From a virus: a stretch of DNA of 34,924 nucleotides. The notes under the pieces are model-generated. The model worked only from the letters and a program-made list of their open reading frames with translations. It searched no databases and was not told the origin of the DNA. The stretch spans positions 1 to 34,924 of the IMG/VR virus record IMGVR_UViG_3300042691_031810, one strand, 5' to 3'. Made by a program: the position numbers and the translations under genes. The number at the start of each line of letters is the position of its first letter. Within the stretch, counting starts at the first letter, position 1. Of this stretch, positions 23,954 through 31,508 are shown in pieces.

Positions 23954-25573
23954 ATGGCAAATTTCAATGTAAAATCATTGCTTGAGGCAAAAAATCCTCA
24001 ATCCATTATGTTGGAGCAAACTCGTGGACTTAAGAAGAAGTGGGATAAAACCGGCTTACTTGAAGGTCTAAGAGAAAGAGAACAACATTCAATGGCGGTT
24101 CTTTTAGAGAACCAAGCTCAGCAACTTCTTGCTGAAGCATCTCAGACCAACGCAAACGGTCAGGGTTCTGAAGAATGGTCTGGTGTAGCACTTCCACTTG
24201 TAAGAAGAATCTTCGGTGAAATCGCTGCTAAAGAGTTCGTTAGCGTACAGCCTATGAACTTACCTTCAGGTCTTATTTTCTTCATGGACTTTAAGTATGG
24301 TAACACTAAAGGTGATAAGACAGCTCTTAGCTCACTTTATGGTGGTACTGGTGCTAAGTTCGGTAGAACTGATGCAGTTTCTGGTGGTCTTTATGGTAAT
24401 GGTACTTATGGATACTCACTACCTTCTCAGTCTATCGTTACTAACATTCAGCCTACTAGCGTTACTTCTGCTTCTTGGGCAGATGCTGGTTTCCGTCCTG
24501 AGTATTCTGCATCTATCGCAGGTGCAAACTCTCAGTTGAGAAAAGTTGTAGTTCCAGCTGCTATGATTACTGGTTCAGATATTGAAGCAGTTAAATCATT
24601 CATCGTAAACTGCACTGGATTCGTTCAAAACTTGAATGAATTTGCAACTCATGATTATGCAGGTAGTAACTTTACTTTCATTGTATCTTCATCTGCTGCG
24701 TTTACTCAACTATCATCTGTAAGATATAGTGTACAACCTTCTGCATTTACAAGAGGTGATTTTGAAGACCAGAATCCTATCGTTGATGGTGGTGCTGGTG
24801 CATCTACAGGAACTAACTTGAATATTCCTGAAATTGACCTTGAGTTGAAGAGTGAATCCATCGTTGCCAAGACTCGTAAGTTAAAGGCAGTGTGGACTCC
24901 TGAATTAGCGCAAGACTTGAACGCATATCACTCAATTGATGCTGAAGCTGAATTAACTTCAATGTTAAGTGAGTATATCTCATTGGAAATTGACCTTGAG
25001 ATTCTTGATATGTTACAAGTTAACGCTCTAACTACGGATTACTGGTCTGCAACCGTAGGTGAAGAATACAACCCTAGCACAGGTGCATGGGCTGGTGGTT
25101 CTTCATCATTGGCTTACCAGAAGGCAACTTGGTTCCAGACTCTTGGTGTGAAAATTAACAAAGTTTCCAACAAGATTCACCAGTTGACCATGAGAGGAGG
25201 TGCAAACTTTATCGTAGCTTCTCCTGATGTGTGTACGATTCTTGAGTCTATCCCTGGCTTCCATGTGAATGCTGAGAAGGATGCACTTCAGTTCGCAGCA
25301 GGTGTATCAGTAGTAGGTAGTATTTCTAACCGCTACACAGTTTATAAGAACCCTTACATGACCCACAATCAAATCTTGTTGGGTTACAAAGGTGCTAACT
25401 TCTTAGAGACTGGTGCAGTTTATGCTCCTTATGTACCTCTAATTATGACACCTCTTGTCTATGACCCTGATAACTTCACTCCTAGACGCGGTGTTATGAC
25501 TCGTTACGCTAAGAAGATGGTAAGACCTGAATTCTATGGTCGCATCTTCGTTAAGGATTTGAACTTAATCTAA
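23954..25573 (+). CDS. gp23: Major capsid protein (T4 gp23-like)
   Basis: 539 residues (T4 gp23 is 521). Clear gp23 landmarks: FVSVQPMNLPSGLIFFMDFKYG, SIVAKTRKLKAVWTPELAQDLNAYH with the D-A-E-A-EL-S stretch after it, FIVASPDVCTILES, ILLGYKGANFLETGAVYAPYVPL and FTPRRGVMTRYAKK. The N-terminal 61 residues are a propeptide; LLAE ending at Glu61 followed by Ala62 fits the gp21 rule and mirrors the FLTE-A cleavage in T4. Codon use looks more optimised than in the neighbouring genes (more ctt, gct, ggt, cgt and ttc), as expected for the most abundant virion protein. Followed by a strong terminator. Confidence 0.96.
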   Translation: MANFNVKSLLEAKNPQSIMLEQTRGLKKKWDKTGLLEGLREREQHSMAVLLENQAQQLLAEASQTNANGQGSEEWSGVALPLVRRIFGEIAAKEFVSVQPMNLPSGLIFFMDFKYGNTKGDKTALSSLYGGTGAKFGRTDAVSGGLYGNGTYGYSLPSQSIVTNIQPTSVTSASWADAGFRPEYSASIAGANSQLRKVVVPAAMITGSDIEAVKSFIVNCTGFVQNLNEFATHDYAGSNFTFIVSSSAAFTQLSSVRYSVQPSAFTRGDFEDQNPIVDGGAGASTGTNLNIPEIDLELKSESIVAKTRKLKAVWTPELAQDLNAYHSIDAEAELTSMLSEYISLEIDLEILDMLQVNALTTDYWSATVGEEYNPSTGAWAGGSSSLAYQKATWFQTLGVKINKVSNKIHQLTMRGGANFIVASPDVCTILESIPGFHVNAEKDALQFAAGVSVVGSISNRYTVYKNPYMTHNQILLGYKGANFLETGAVYAPYVPLIMTPLVYDPDNFTPRRGVMTRYAKKMVRPEFYGRIFVKDLNLI

Positions 25574-25596
25574 TCCTAGCGTAGCTGGTTAATAGT

Positions 25597-25630
25597 AAAA
25601 AGGGGAGAGCAATCTCCCCTTTTTCTTTTT
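25597..25630 (+). terminator. Strong rho-independent terminator after the major capsid gene
   Basis: Twelve-base perfect stem AAAAAGGGGAGA / TCTCCCCTTTTT (25597-25608 with 25613-25624) closed by the stable GNRA tetraloop GCAA, then C and a T run to 25630. Six bases later the next TATATTTATA motif begins. Confidence 0.93.
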
Positions 25631-25635
25631 TATTC

Positions 25636-25645
25636 TATATTTATA
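25636..25645 (+). promoter_or_regulatory. Putative late promoter TATATTTATA before the ferritin-like gene
   Basis: Exact motif directly after the capsid terminator and 17 bases before the ATG at 25663. AAAGGAAA downstream (25645-25652) is weakly Shine-Dalgarno-like but is placed 10 or more bases from the start. Confidence 0.6.
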
Positions 25646-25662
25646 AAGGAAACACAAATCGT

Positions 25663-26019
25663 ATGGAAGATATCTTATCAGTTTTATTTCATTCAAGAAC
25701 ACAGAGTCATGTATTCCACTTAGGAACTGATTCTTACTCACAACATATTGCATTACAAAAATACTATGATGGTATAGTTGATATTGTTGATGGATTAGCT
25801 GAAAGTTGGCAGGGGAAATATGGAAAAATCCAATTTAAGGCTATTGGTGGTCTTGAACAAAATGAAGGTTTAGAATCTGTAATATCTTATTTTGAAAAGA
25901 TTCTCAAAATTGTGGTAGAAAAAAGAAAAGATATCAAAGAATCATATATACAAAATCAAATAGATAATGTAGAACAACTTATCTATTCCACTCTATATCT
26001 TTTAAAGGAACTAAAGTAA
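25663..26019 (+). CDS. Small ferritin/Dps-like four-helix protein
   Basis: 118 residues, all helical. The segment SHVFHLGTDSYSQHIALQKYYDGIVDIVDGLAESW has the His-x-x-His, His, and Tyr/Asp-rich spacing of Dps and ferritin-like helices (compare the HWNVxGxxFxxLHxxxDxxYxxxxxxxDxxAE pattern of Dps). I recall this phage family as DUF5856. Iron binding is possible but the protein is shorter than Dps (about 160) and I cannot confirm every ligand. It has its own promoter motif and lies between two terminator/promoter boundaries, so it is expressed as a separate unit. Confidence 0.55.
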   Translation: MEDILSVLFHSRTQSHVFHLGTDSYSQHIALQKYYDGIVDIVDGLAESWQGKYGKIQFKAIGGLEQNEGLESVISYFEKILKIVVEKRKDIKESYIQNQIDNVEQLIYSTLYLLKELK

Positions 26020-26041
26020 AAGGTTTATTCTAACGATTCTT

Positions 26042-26051
26042 TATATTTATA
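26042..26051 (+). promoter_or_regulatory. Putative late promoter TATATTTATA before the neck genes
   Basis: Exact motif followed by CTAAAG, 15 bases before the ATG at 26067. It would drive the three neck/tail genes 26067, 27226 and 27683, which are separated by single bases. Confidence 0.58.
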
Positions 26052-26066
26052 CTAAAGAATTGTCAG

Positions 26067-27224
26067 ATGTCAGTAGATTCCTCAATCAATCATTATCCCG
26101 GTTCATCCTCATTTAATGTAGGTGATACCCCTTTTAATATCTATGATAATGACCCTATATTCTCAGATGATGCACCAAAAGTAGCAGTATGGTGTGCTAG
26201 AAGATTAGGATATCCAATTATAGATGTAGAACTTATTGATGAACAATTTTATGCTTGCTTTGAAGAGGCAGTATCTGAATACGCTGCACAAGTAAACCAA
26301 TTCAACATCCGAAACAATCTTACTATCCTTCAAGGTCAAGATAATAAAGAAGATTACTCACAAAAACTTGTTGATGGAAGTTTTCTACCTAACATCGTTC
26401 GTATGAGTGATGCTTATGGAACACTAAGTGGTGTTGGTGGTAATGTGGATATTAAGAGTGGTAGTATCAACTTAATAACAGGACAACAAGATTACGATTT
26501 AAAAGAGTTGGTATCCGATGTATATGAGAGTGGTTCAAGAATAGATGTGGTTAGGGTATACTTTGAAAACAAACCAGCTATTTCAAGATTCTTTGATCCA
26601 TACTCTGTTAGTGGTATGGGTACACTTAACATTACACAGGAGTTTGGGTTTAGTTCATTCTCTACTGCCACTAAGTTTGTATTGATGCCATTCTACGAGG
26701 ATATTCTTCGTATGCAAGCAATTGAATTCAACGATCAAATTCGTAAATCGGCACATACATTTAATATTGTTAATAACAAACTAAGTATATTCCCGTTACC
26801 TGTAGCGGATAGTAAACTATTTTTTGAATATTTTGTAAGAGATGAATTTGAAAAGAACTCTGCTTATATCAAACCAAATAAGGTATCAGATTATTCAAAC
26901 ATCAAATACAACTTTATTCCTTATCGTAAAATAAATGATGTAGGTAGACAGTGGATTAGAAAATACACTCTTGCACTTGCAAAAGAATTGTTAGGTGCAA
27001 TTCGTGAAAAGTACAACACTATTCCGATACCCGGTGGTGAAACAACTTTAGATGGTGGACAATTAAGAGCAGAGGCTACAACAGAAAAGGAAAATCTAAT
27101 CACTGCCTTGAGAGAAAACCTAGCAGAACTATCAAGACCAAAGCAGTTTGAATATAAAGCTGCTGAGGCAAATCAACACATGGAAATGTTACAGAAAGTT
27201 CCTTTATTAATTTATATAGGATAA
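26067..27224 (+). CDS. Probable neck / head-completion protein (T4 gp13 position)
   Basis: 385 residues. The segment VAVWCARRLGYPIIDVELIDEQFYACFEEAVSEY is a helical start resembling head-tail connector proteins that dock on the portal; the centre is beta-rich (FVLMPFYEDILRM; IFPLPVADSKLFFEYFVRDEF) and the C-terminus is a long helix bundle. T4 gp13 is 309 residues and follows gp23 in the late order; the present gene is followed by a short neck-like and a gp15-like gene, so gp13-like adaptor is the best guess from position and length. Sequence likeness to T4 gp13 itself is not visible by eye. Confidence 0.5.
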   Translation: MSVDSSINHYPGSSSFNVGDTPFNIYDNDPIFSDDAPKVAVWCARRLGYPIIDVELIDEQFYACFEEAVSEYAAQVNQFNIRNNLTILQGQDNKEDYSQKLVDGSFLPNIVRMSDAYGTLSGVGGNVDIKSGSINLITGQQDYDLKELVSDVYESGSRIDVVRVYFENKPAISRFFDPYSVSGMGTLNITQEFGFSSFSTATKFVLMPFYEDILRMQAIEFNDQIRKSAHTFNIVNNKLSIFPLPVADSKLFFEYFVRDEFEKNSAYIKPNKVSDYSNIKYNFIPYRKINDVGRQWIRKYTLALAKELLGAIREKYNTIPIPGGETTLDGGQLRAEATTEKENLITALRENLAELSRPKQFEYKAAEANQHMEMLQKVPLLIYIG

Positions 27225-27225
27225 C

Positions 27226-27681
27226 ATGCCAAGATTTAACTCACCAAGAGATGTAGGTTTTTTCCGACAGATATCAAGTGAATTAGTTGATGATGTTGTT
27301 GAAACACCTGTAGTATTCTACAAATTAAATGTTGCAGAAACATCTTATAATTTGTATGGTGAATCTTTATCAAAACAATGGTATAAGGGATATGAGACAT
27401 TTTGTTTGATTGAAAGACAAGATACTGTCACTAACTATGAATTCTTCGGTTCTGATACTGCAAGAAGTGTTAACTTTAGATTTAATAGACATACTTTAGA
27501 GAAAGGAGATTTCTATCCTGAGATTGGTGATTTGATATATCTTGATGATGTATACTATGAAATATCAAATGTAAGAGTGGATCAATGGGTTGGTGGATTG
27601 AACACCAATAAATTCTCAATTATATGTGAAACATTTATGACAAGAAAGAGTGCCGTAGATTTAGACACTATGGTAAGATAA
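27226..27681 (+). CDS. Probable neck / head-closure protein (T4 gp14 position)
   Basis: 151 residues, mostly beta. Segments VVFYKLNVAETSYNLYGES, WYKGYETFCLIER and KGDFYPEIGDLIYLDDVYYEI read like a small beta-barrel connector protein. It sits one base after the gp13-position gene and one base before the gp15-like gene, so it occupies the gp14 place, though T4 gp14 is longer (256). AGGAT shortly before the start is one of the rare Shine-Dalgarno-like sequences in the window. Confidence 0.5.
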   Translation: MPRFNSPRDVGFFRQISSELVDDVVETPVVFYKLNVAETSYNLYGESLSKQWYKGYETFCLIERQDTVTNYEFFGSDTARSVNFRFNRHTLEKGDFYPEIGDLIYLDDVYYEISNVRVDQWVGGLNTNKFSIICETFMTRKSAVDLDTMVR

Positions 27682-27682
27682 T

Positions 27683-28495
27683 ATGAACGGACACGATTAC
27701 AACAACGAAAAGTTTAACAGAATAGTAAAGCAATCCGATAAGGAAATGATTGGTATTTCTTTGATGGATATTGATACTGTCGTTGCCAAATACATGGAAG
27801 AATCTGTTATTCCTGAGTTGGAACAAAATGGTAAGAAGATAAAAGTTCCTATCATATATGGTAATGCTGAGAGATGGAAAAACGCTCAACGAGATGGATA
27901 CCTTCGTGATAAAGAGGGTAGGATTCAGATACCACTTGTAATGTTCAAGAGAAATAGTATCGCAAAAAACGAAAATGTAAAGTTTCTAAAAGAAGAGGCA
28001 GTTACTTACCCAACTGTAAAAAAATACTCAAAGAAAAACACATACGATAGATTTTCGTTGTTGAACCCCAATTTTGCACAAAGGTATGAAACATTTGATG
28101 TGAGAATGCCGGAATATGTAAATTTGAGTTACGAAGTTGTTGTTTGGACTAACTATACTGAGCATAATAATACGATTGTAGAGAAATTCAGTTATTCTGC
28201 AGATCAATATTGGGGAGAAAAGGATAAATCAGATAGATACAAATTTAGAACCACAATAGATAGTTTTGATACTACTCAAGAGGTAACTGCAGGAAATGAG
28301 AGAGTGATAAAAACTACATTCACCATAGTAGTTTATGCATACATCTTACCTAAAGAAATTGGAAGTGTACCCACTACATTGAAAGGAATAACAAATAGGA
28401 CAGTTGTAGTAACGAGAGAATCGGTTGAAAAAATAGAAAATAGAAAAGATTTTGATAATATATCGGGAGAAAGATATATTGATAAGTGGTCTTAA
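27683..28495 (+). CDS. gp15: Tail terminator / sheath stabiliser (T4 gp15-like)
   Basis: 270 residues, matching T4 gp15 (272). Layout agrees with gp15: KKIKVPIIYGNAERW near residue 50 (T4 VPITYASKEHF), a PLVMF strand, then MPEYVNLSYEVVVWTNYTEHNNTIVEKF (T4 has a Y-E-L-S-I-F-T-R-Y stretch followed by IVEQILPYF), and a late TTFTIVVYAYILP strand. Gp15 caps the finished tail and joins it to the neck. Its presence supports a contractile tail although sheath and tube genes lie outside the window. Confidence 0.72.
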   Translation: MNGHDYNNEKFNRIVKQSDKEMIGISLMDIDTVVAKYMEESVIPELEQNGKKIKVPIIYGNAERWKNAQRDGYLRDKEGRIQIPLVMFKRNSIAKNENVKFLKEEAVTYPTVKKYSKKNTYDRFSLLNPNFAQRYETFDVRMPEYVNLSYEVVVWTNYTEHNNTIVEKFSYSADQYWGEKDKSDRYKFRTTIDSFDTTQEVTAGNERVIKTTFTIVVYAYILPKEIGSVPTTLKGITNRTVVVTRESVEKIENRKDFDNISGERYIDKWS

Positions 28496-28516
28496 TAACG
28501 ATTTAGTAGAGAAATT

Positions 28517-28526
28517 TATATTTATA
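28517..28526 (+). promoter_or_regulatory. Putative late promoter TATATTTATA before the fibre locus
   Basis: Exact motif 41 bases before the ATG at 28568. Just downstream, TGTAGG (28530-28535) and CCTACA (28542-28547) form a six-base hairpin around AGTGTA, near the expected 5' end of the message. Confidence 0.58.
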
Positions 28527-28529
28527 GAT

Positions 28530-28547
28530 TGTAGGAGTGTACCTACA
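28530..28547 (+). other. Leader hairpin near predicted transcript start
   Basis: TGTAGG-AGTGTA-CCTACA, a perfect six-base stem four bases downstream of the promoter motif. It may protect the 5' end of the mRNA; no T run follows, so it is not a terminator. Confidence 0.4.
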
Positions 28548-28567
28548 CCATACTAAAAACTATAAAT

Positions 28568-28957
28568 ATGCCAGCAGGTAAGTATTCTTTTTCTATAGAT
28601 CAAGGTTCAACTTTTACAATAGGTGTACAATACTTGGATTCAAATGAAGTTCCTATTGATTTGACTGGGTATCATGGTAGGATGCAAATCCGTTCAGATT
28701 ATGCAGATAACACAAATACACTTTATGTAACTGTGAGTTCATCTTTTGATACCGATGGCACCGGCCTTAATTTTAATGGATTGTATGGTAATCAACCTTT
28801 AACATCGGGTAGTATTGGTATAACCATCTCAGCAGATAAAACTACATCAATGAGTTTTGATGAAGGTTATTATGATTTAGAATTATATAGCGGTAGCTTT
28901 GTTACAAGAATATTAGAAGGGATAGTATTAATTAACAAGGAAGTAACAAGAGTTTAA
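28568..28957 (+). CDS. Baseplate/fibre-associated Ig-like virion protein (BppU N-terminal-like)
   Basis: 129 residues, all beta. FSIDQGSTFTIGVQYLDSNEVPIDLTGYHGRMQIRS is the start of a small Ig-like domain found in phage baseplate upper proteins and fibre attachment proteins (GxTFxxxxxxxDxxGxPxDLTGxxxxxxxR), followed by SGSIGITISADKTTSM and YYDLELYSG. It probably anchors fibres or decorates the tail. It opens the fibre locus and is two bases from the next gene. The start ATG overlaps TATAAATATG, which I do not read as a promoter because it touches the start codon. Confidence 0.6.
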   Translation: MPAGKYSFSIDQGSTFTIGVQYLDSNEVPIDLTGYHGRMQIRSDYADNTNTLYVTVSSSFDTDGTGLNFNGLYGNQPLTSGSIGITISADKTTSMSFDEGYYDLELYSGSFVTRILEGIVLINKEVTRV

Positions 28958-28959
28958 CG

Positions 28960-29610
28960 ATGACTAAAGTAAGCGTAAATTCCGATCAAACTATTGTAAC
29001 CGTCACCGCATCCGACCAAAATAGGGTGGTTAAAGTTTTAACTGCTGGGCCCAAGGGTGATAAAGGTATAGATGGTGCAGCTTTTACCGGTACACTAACA
29101 GGTTCATTGAAAGTATCGGGTAGTATTATATTAGATGGATTTTTTAGTGCCAGTTCTCAAGTTATTGCTCAATCCTTTACAGGTTCATTATTTGGAACTG
29201 CAAGTTGGGCTAACAACACATTCACGGCATCTCATGCCTTAACCGCTTCCTATGCACTAAATGGTGGTACAGGTGCAGGGTTTCCATATACAGGAAGTGC
29301 AGGTATAACAGGTTCACTATATGTCGTAGGCCCAGCAAATGTAATTAGTATTCCTACTTATCAATCTGATGATTTTTTTTTAATAAGAAATAATACGACA
29401 ACATTTAAAGTAACAGATTCAATTGGAATACAAATAACATCATCTACAGAAATACCTCTTCAAATTAGTAATCAAAATAATCAAAGTTTGTTTTATGTAT
29501 CACAAAGTGGTATGATTGTGTTATCTACCTCATCGGTGGCGTTATCAGACCCTGCGCCAATCGGAGGAATATATTTTACATCTACTGATTTTTTTGTTGG
29601 TTTATCTTAA
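28960..29610 (+). CDS. Short tail fibre protein with collagen-like GPKGDKG segment
   Basis: 216 residues. An N-terminal beta segment (VSVNSDQTIVTVTASDQNRVVKV) leads into AGPKGDKGIDGA, a short collagen-like G-x-y stretch, then the fibre motifs GSLFGTASWANN, ASHALTASYALNGG and GSAGITGSLYVVG that recur in all fibre genes to the right. The C-terminal half (about 120-216) is a beta-rich head with no family I recognise. A trimeric fibre or fibre adaptor is likely. Confidence 0.65.
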   Translation: MTKVSVNSDQTIVTVTASDQNRVVKVLTAGPKGDKGIDGAAFTGTLTGSLKVSGSIILDGFFSASSQVIAQSFTGSLFGTASWANNTFTASHALTASYALNGGTGAGFPYTGSAGITGSLYVVGPANVISIPTYQSDDFFLIRNNTTTFKVTDSIGIQITSSTEIPLQISNQNNQSLFYVSQSGMIVLSTSSVALSDPAPIGGIYFTSTDFFVGLS

Positions 29611-29615
29611 ATTAA

Positions 29616-29625
29616 TATATTTATA
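29616..29625 (+). promoter_or_regulatory. Putative late promoter TATATTTATA before the 29653 fibre gene
   Basis: Exact motif in the 42-base gap between two fibre genes, 27 bases before the ATG at 29653. Confidence 0.55.
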
Positions 29626-29652
29626 GTCAAATAACCTTTAAATAGTAAAATT

Positions 29653-30984
29653 ATGGCAGTTTGGAAAAAAGTAATAGTATCGGGCTCAAACGCACATCTA
29701 AATCAAGTAACCGCAAGTATATTTAGTGGTTCACAATTCTCTGGCTCATTCTTCGGAAATGGTTCAGGATTAACTGGAGTAACCGCCACTCCAACTTTCC
29801 CAACGACTACTAAAACTGATTTAGCGACAACTGATAAGTTTTTTGTAAACGATGATGCAGGTAACGCAACATCGGGTAACAAACAAATCACTTATGCTAA
29901 CTTAGTATTGGATTTGGCAGGTAGTGGTGCAGGAACAAGTAACCTTACCACAACCGATACCGGAGATAGTTTAGCACTTACTTCAACTATTTCAGGTTTA
30001 ACCTCCGTTCAAGCAACAAGTGTAACTGCTTCTATATTCTCATCATCTTTAGCAGCAGGTGGTACAACTACATTTATAGGTACTGCATCTTTTGCGGTTG
30101 GTTCAACAAACGCAACGAACGCAGCTAATATTGCTGTAACTGATACTTCTGCAGGTGTCGGTCCTTACTATATCACATTCGTAGATGCAACATCAGGAAA
30201 TGAAACACTAAGAGTTGATAGTAGTACATTAACATACAACGCAACAACTAATGCAATAACAGCAACTGCTTCTTTTGCGGGAACTGCTTCTTGGGCTAAT
30301 GGTGCGGCGTATAGTTCATTGACTGGTATTCCAAGTGGTATTGTATCAGGTTCTTCATTAGATTCACCTGCTCAAGGTGAAGTAAGATTAACTACTAACG
30401 GAGTTCAGGGTTCTACAATTGATTTAGGATTACAAACAACTGATTCTCCTACTTTTGCGGGGGCAACAATTAGTACTAACGCATTAGCAGTAAACAACAC
30501 AAATGGTATTACCACTAACGCTGCTACATTCCCGATTGCACCATCTGCTACGACAATCAATATTGGTACAACAACCAATACCGCAATTAATATTGGTACA
30601 ACTGCAACGACAGTTACTATACCAGGTAACCTTAATGTTCAAGGTGCAACTACAATCATAAGTTCAAGTAACTTAACCGTATCAGATAAGTTTGTATTTA
30701 TTTCATCTGGTTCAACATCTGCTACTAACGAAGGTGGTATAATTGTATCAAACGCATCTAACTCTTCGGGTTCAGCCTTCTATTACGAAGGCTCTAACAC
30801 TAGATGGGCGTTAGCCCCTGCAGTTGGTGCTACTGATTCAGGCGCTACACCAAACAGCTTTATAGTATCCGTATCAGGTTCAACTGCTGATCCTACAGGT
30901 AACCCTACATATGGTGGAAGTGCAACTGGATATGGTAACTTATATGTCAATACAACCACAGAAGATATTTGGATTTTCGTTTAA
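29653..30984 (+). CDS. Tail fibre protein
   Basis: 443 residues, rich in Thr, Ser, Ala and Gly with regular beta-strand repeats. The start MAVWKKVIVSGSNAHLNQVTAS matches the fibre gene at 31509, so the two share an attachment segment. Typical fibre stretches follow: GNGSGLTGVTAT, ASFAGTASWANG, INIGTTTNTAINIG and NLNVQGATTIISSSNLTVSDKFVFISSGS, ending in a WALAP / NLYVNTTTEDIWIFV C-terminal domain. No catalytic residues or chaperone domain are visible. Probably one of several exchangeable fibres or fibre segments. Confidence 0.72.
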   Translation: MAVWKKVIVSGSNAHLNQVTASIFSGSQFSGSFFGNGSGLTGVTATPTFPTTTKTDLATTDKFFVNDDAGNATSGNKQITYANLVLDLAGSGAGTSNLTTTDTGDSLALTSTISGLTSVQATSVTASIFSSSLAAGGTTTFIGTASFAVGSTNATNAANIAVTDTSAGVGPYYITFVDATSGNETLRVDSSTLTYNATTNAITATASFAGTASWANGAAYSSLTGIPSGIVSGSSLDSPAQGEVRLTTNGVQGSTIDLGLQTTDSPTFAGATISTNALAVNNTNGITTNAATFPIAPSATTINIGTTTNTAINIGTTATTVTIPGNLNVQGATTIISSSNLTVSDKFVFISSGSTSATNEGGIIVSNASNSSGSAFYYEGSNTRWALAPAVGATDSGATPNSFIVSVSGSTADPTGNPTYGGSATGYGNLYVNTTTEDIWIFV

Positions 30985-31002
30985 TTTTTTATAATATAAG
31001 TT

Positions 31003-31215
31003 ATGAATAGTTTTTTAGCAGCAATTTCTTCAAAACAAAAGGAGAAAGAACAAACTAAACAATTAAATATCACAGATGAATTAACAAAAGAAGAAATTCA
31101 ATTGTTAGTTGAAACAATGAAAAACTCAACATTTAGAGGTGAGTATGTTGAATTGTTTTATAGTACCGTGATAAAACTTCAAAATCAATATATTAAGTTA
31201 CAACAAAAAGAATAA
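31003..31215 (+). CDS. Small helical protein in the fibre locus, unknown function
   Basis: 70 residues. After a charged linker comes LTKEEIQLLVETMKNSTFRGEYVELFYSTVIKLQNQY, a helical pattern that I recall in small proteins beside fibre genes of marine phages. It resembles the next gene in layout (LT/FT-x-E-E/S-L-Q opening and KLQ near the end). It may be a fibre assembly factor or a regulatory protein. The start context is ataagttATG, shared with the next gene. Confidence 0.6.
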   Translation: MNSFLAAISSKQKEKEQTKQLNITDELTKEEIQLLVETMKNSTFRGEYVELFYSTVIKLQNQYIKLQQKE

Positions 31216-31221
31216 TAAGTT

Positions 31222-31404
31222 ATGGATTTATTTTCTGTGGATTTTACTGAATCAGAACTTCAAGTAATCCGTCAATCATTAGATGTCATTCAACTAAATG
31301 GTAAGGATGCAAAATTTGTTGCAAATCTACAAACCAAATTAGAGCAAACTTTAACGGAAATTAGTGAGAAAGTAAGATCTTCAAAAATACAGAAGGTCAA
31401 ATAA
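31222..31404 (+). CDS. Small helical protein, probable paralogue of its upstream neighbour
   Basis: 60 residues: FTESELQVIRQSLDVIQLNGKDAKFVANLQTKLEQTL and a basic end (RSSKIQKVK). The order of hydrophobic and Gly positions follows the 31003 protein, suggesting a tandem duplication. Six bases separate the genes. Function is unknown. Confidence 0.6.
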   Translation: MDLFSVDFTESELQVIRQSLDVIQLNGKDAKFVANLQTKLEQTLTEISEKVRSSKIQKVK

Positions 31405-31412
31405 TATTTCTC

Positions 31413-31422
31413 TATATTTATA
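31413..31422 (+). promoter_or_regulatory. Putative late promoter TATATTTATA before the 31509 fibre gene
   Basis: Exact motif 86 bases before the ATG at 31509. The leader it would produce is the most G+C-rich intergenic stretch of this locus. Confidence 0.57.
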
Positions 31423-31437
31423 TAAGATTATCATTGG

Positions 31438-31478
31438 CCCGAAAGGGAAGTGGACGCACACACGGCATAAGTATGTGT
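31438..31478 (+). other. Structured 5' leader of the 31509 fibre gene
   Basis: CCC-GAAA-GGG (31438-31447) is a GNRA-capped mini-hairpin that can be extended weakly by CATT/AGTG, and ACACA (31458-31462) can pair with TGTGT (31474-31478). The full leader runs to 31508. It is not coding in any frame that I can support. It may be a small regulatory leader; no known riboswitch is recognised. Confidence 0.35.
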
Positions 31479-31508
31479 AACCAACCATGGTAACTAAAAA
31501 GACATACT

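Noticed and set aside
24297-24539. Plus-strand frame of 80 codons inside gp23
   Set aside because: Shadow of the strongly biased capsid codons; hydrophobic low-complexity product.
28561-28568. TATAAATA on the plus strand at the start of the 28568 gene
   Set aside because: It touches the ATG itself, and an exact TATATTTATA copy lies at a sensible distance upstream.
19785-31422. T4 late promoters on the minus strand (TATAAATA is the reverse complement of the core motif)
   Set aside because: No minus-strand genes follow any of the sites, and placement relative to + strand starts and terminators favours the forward reading.
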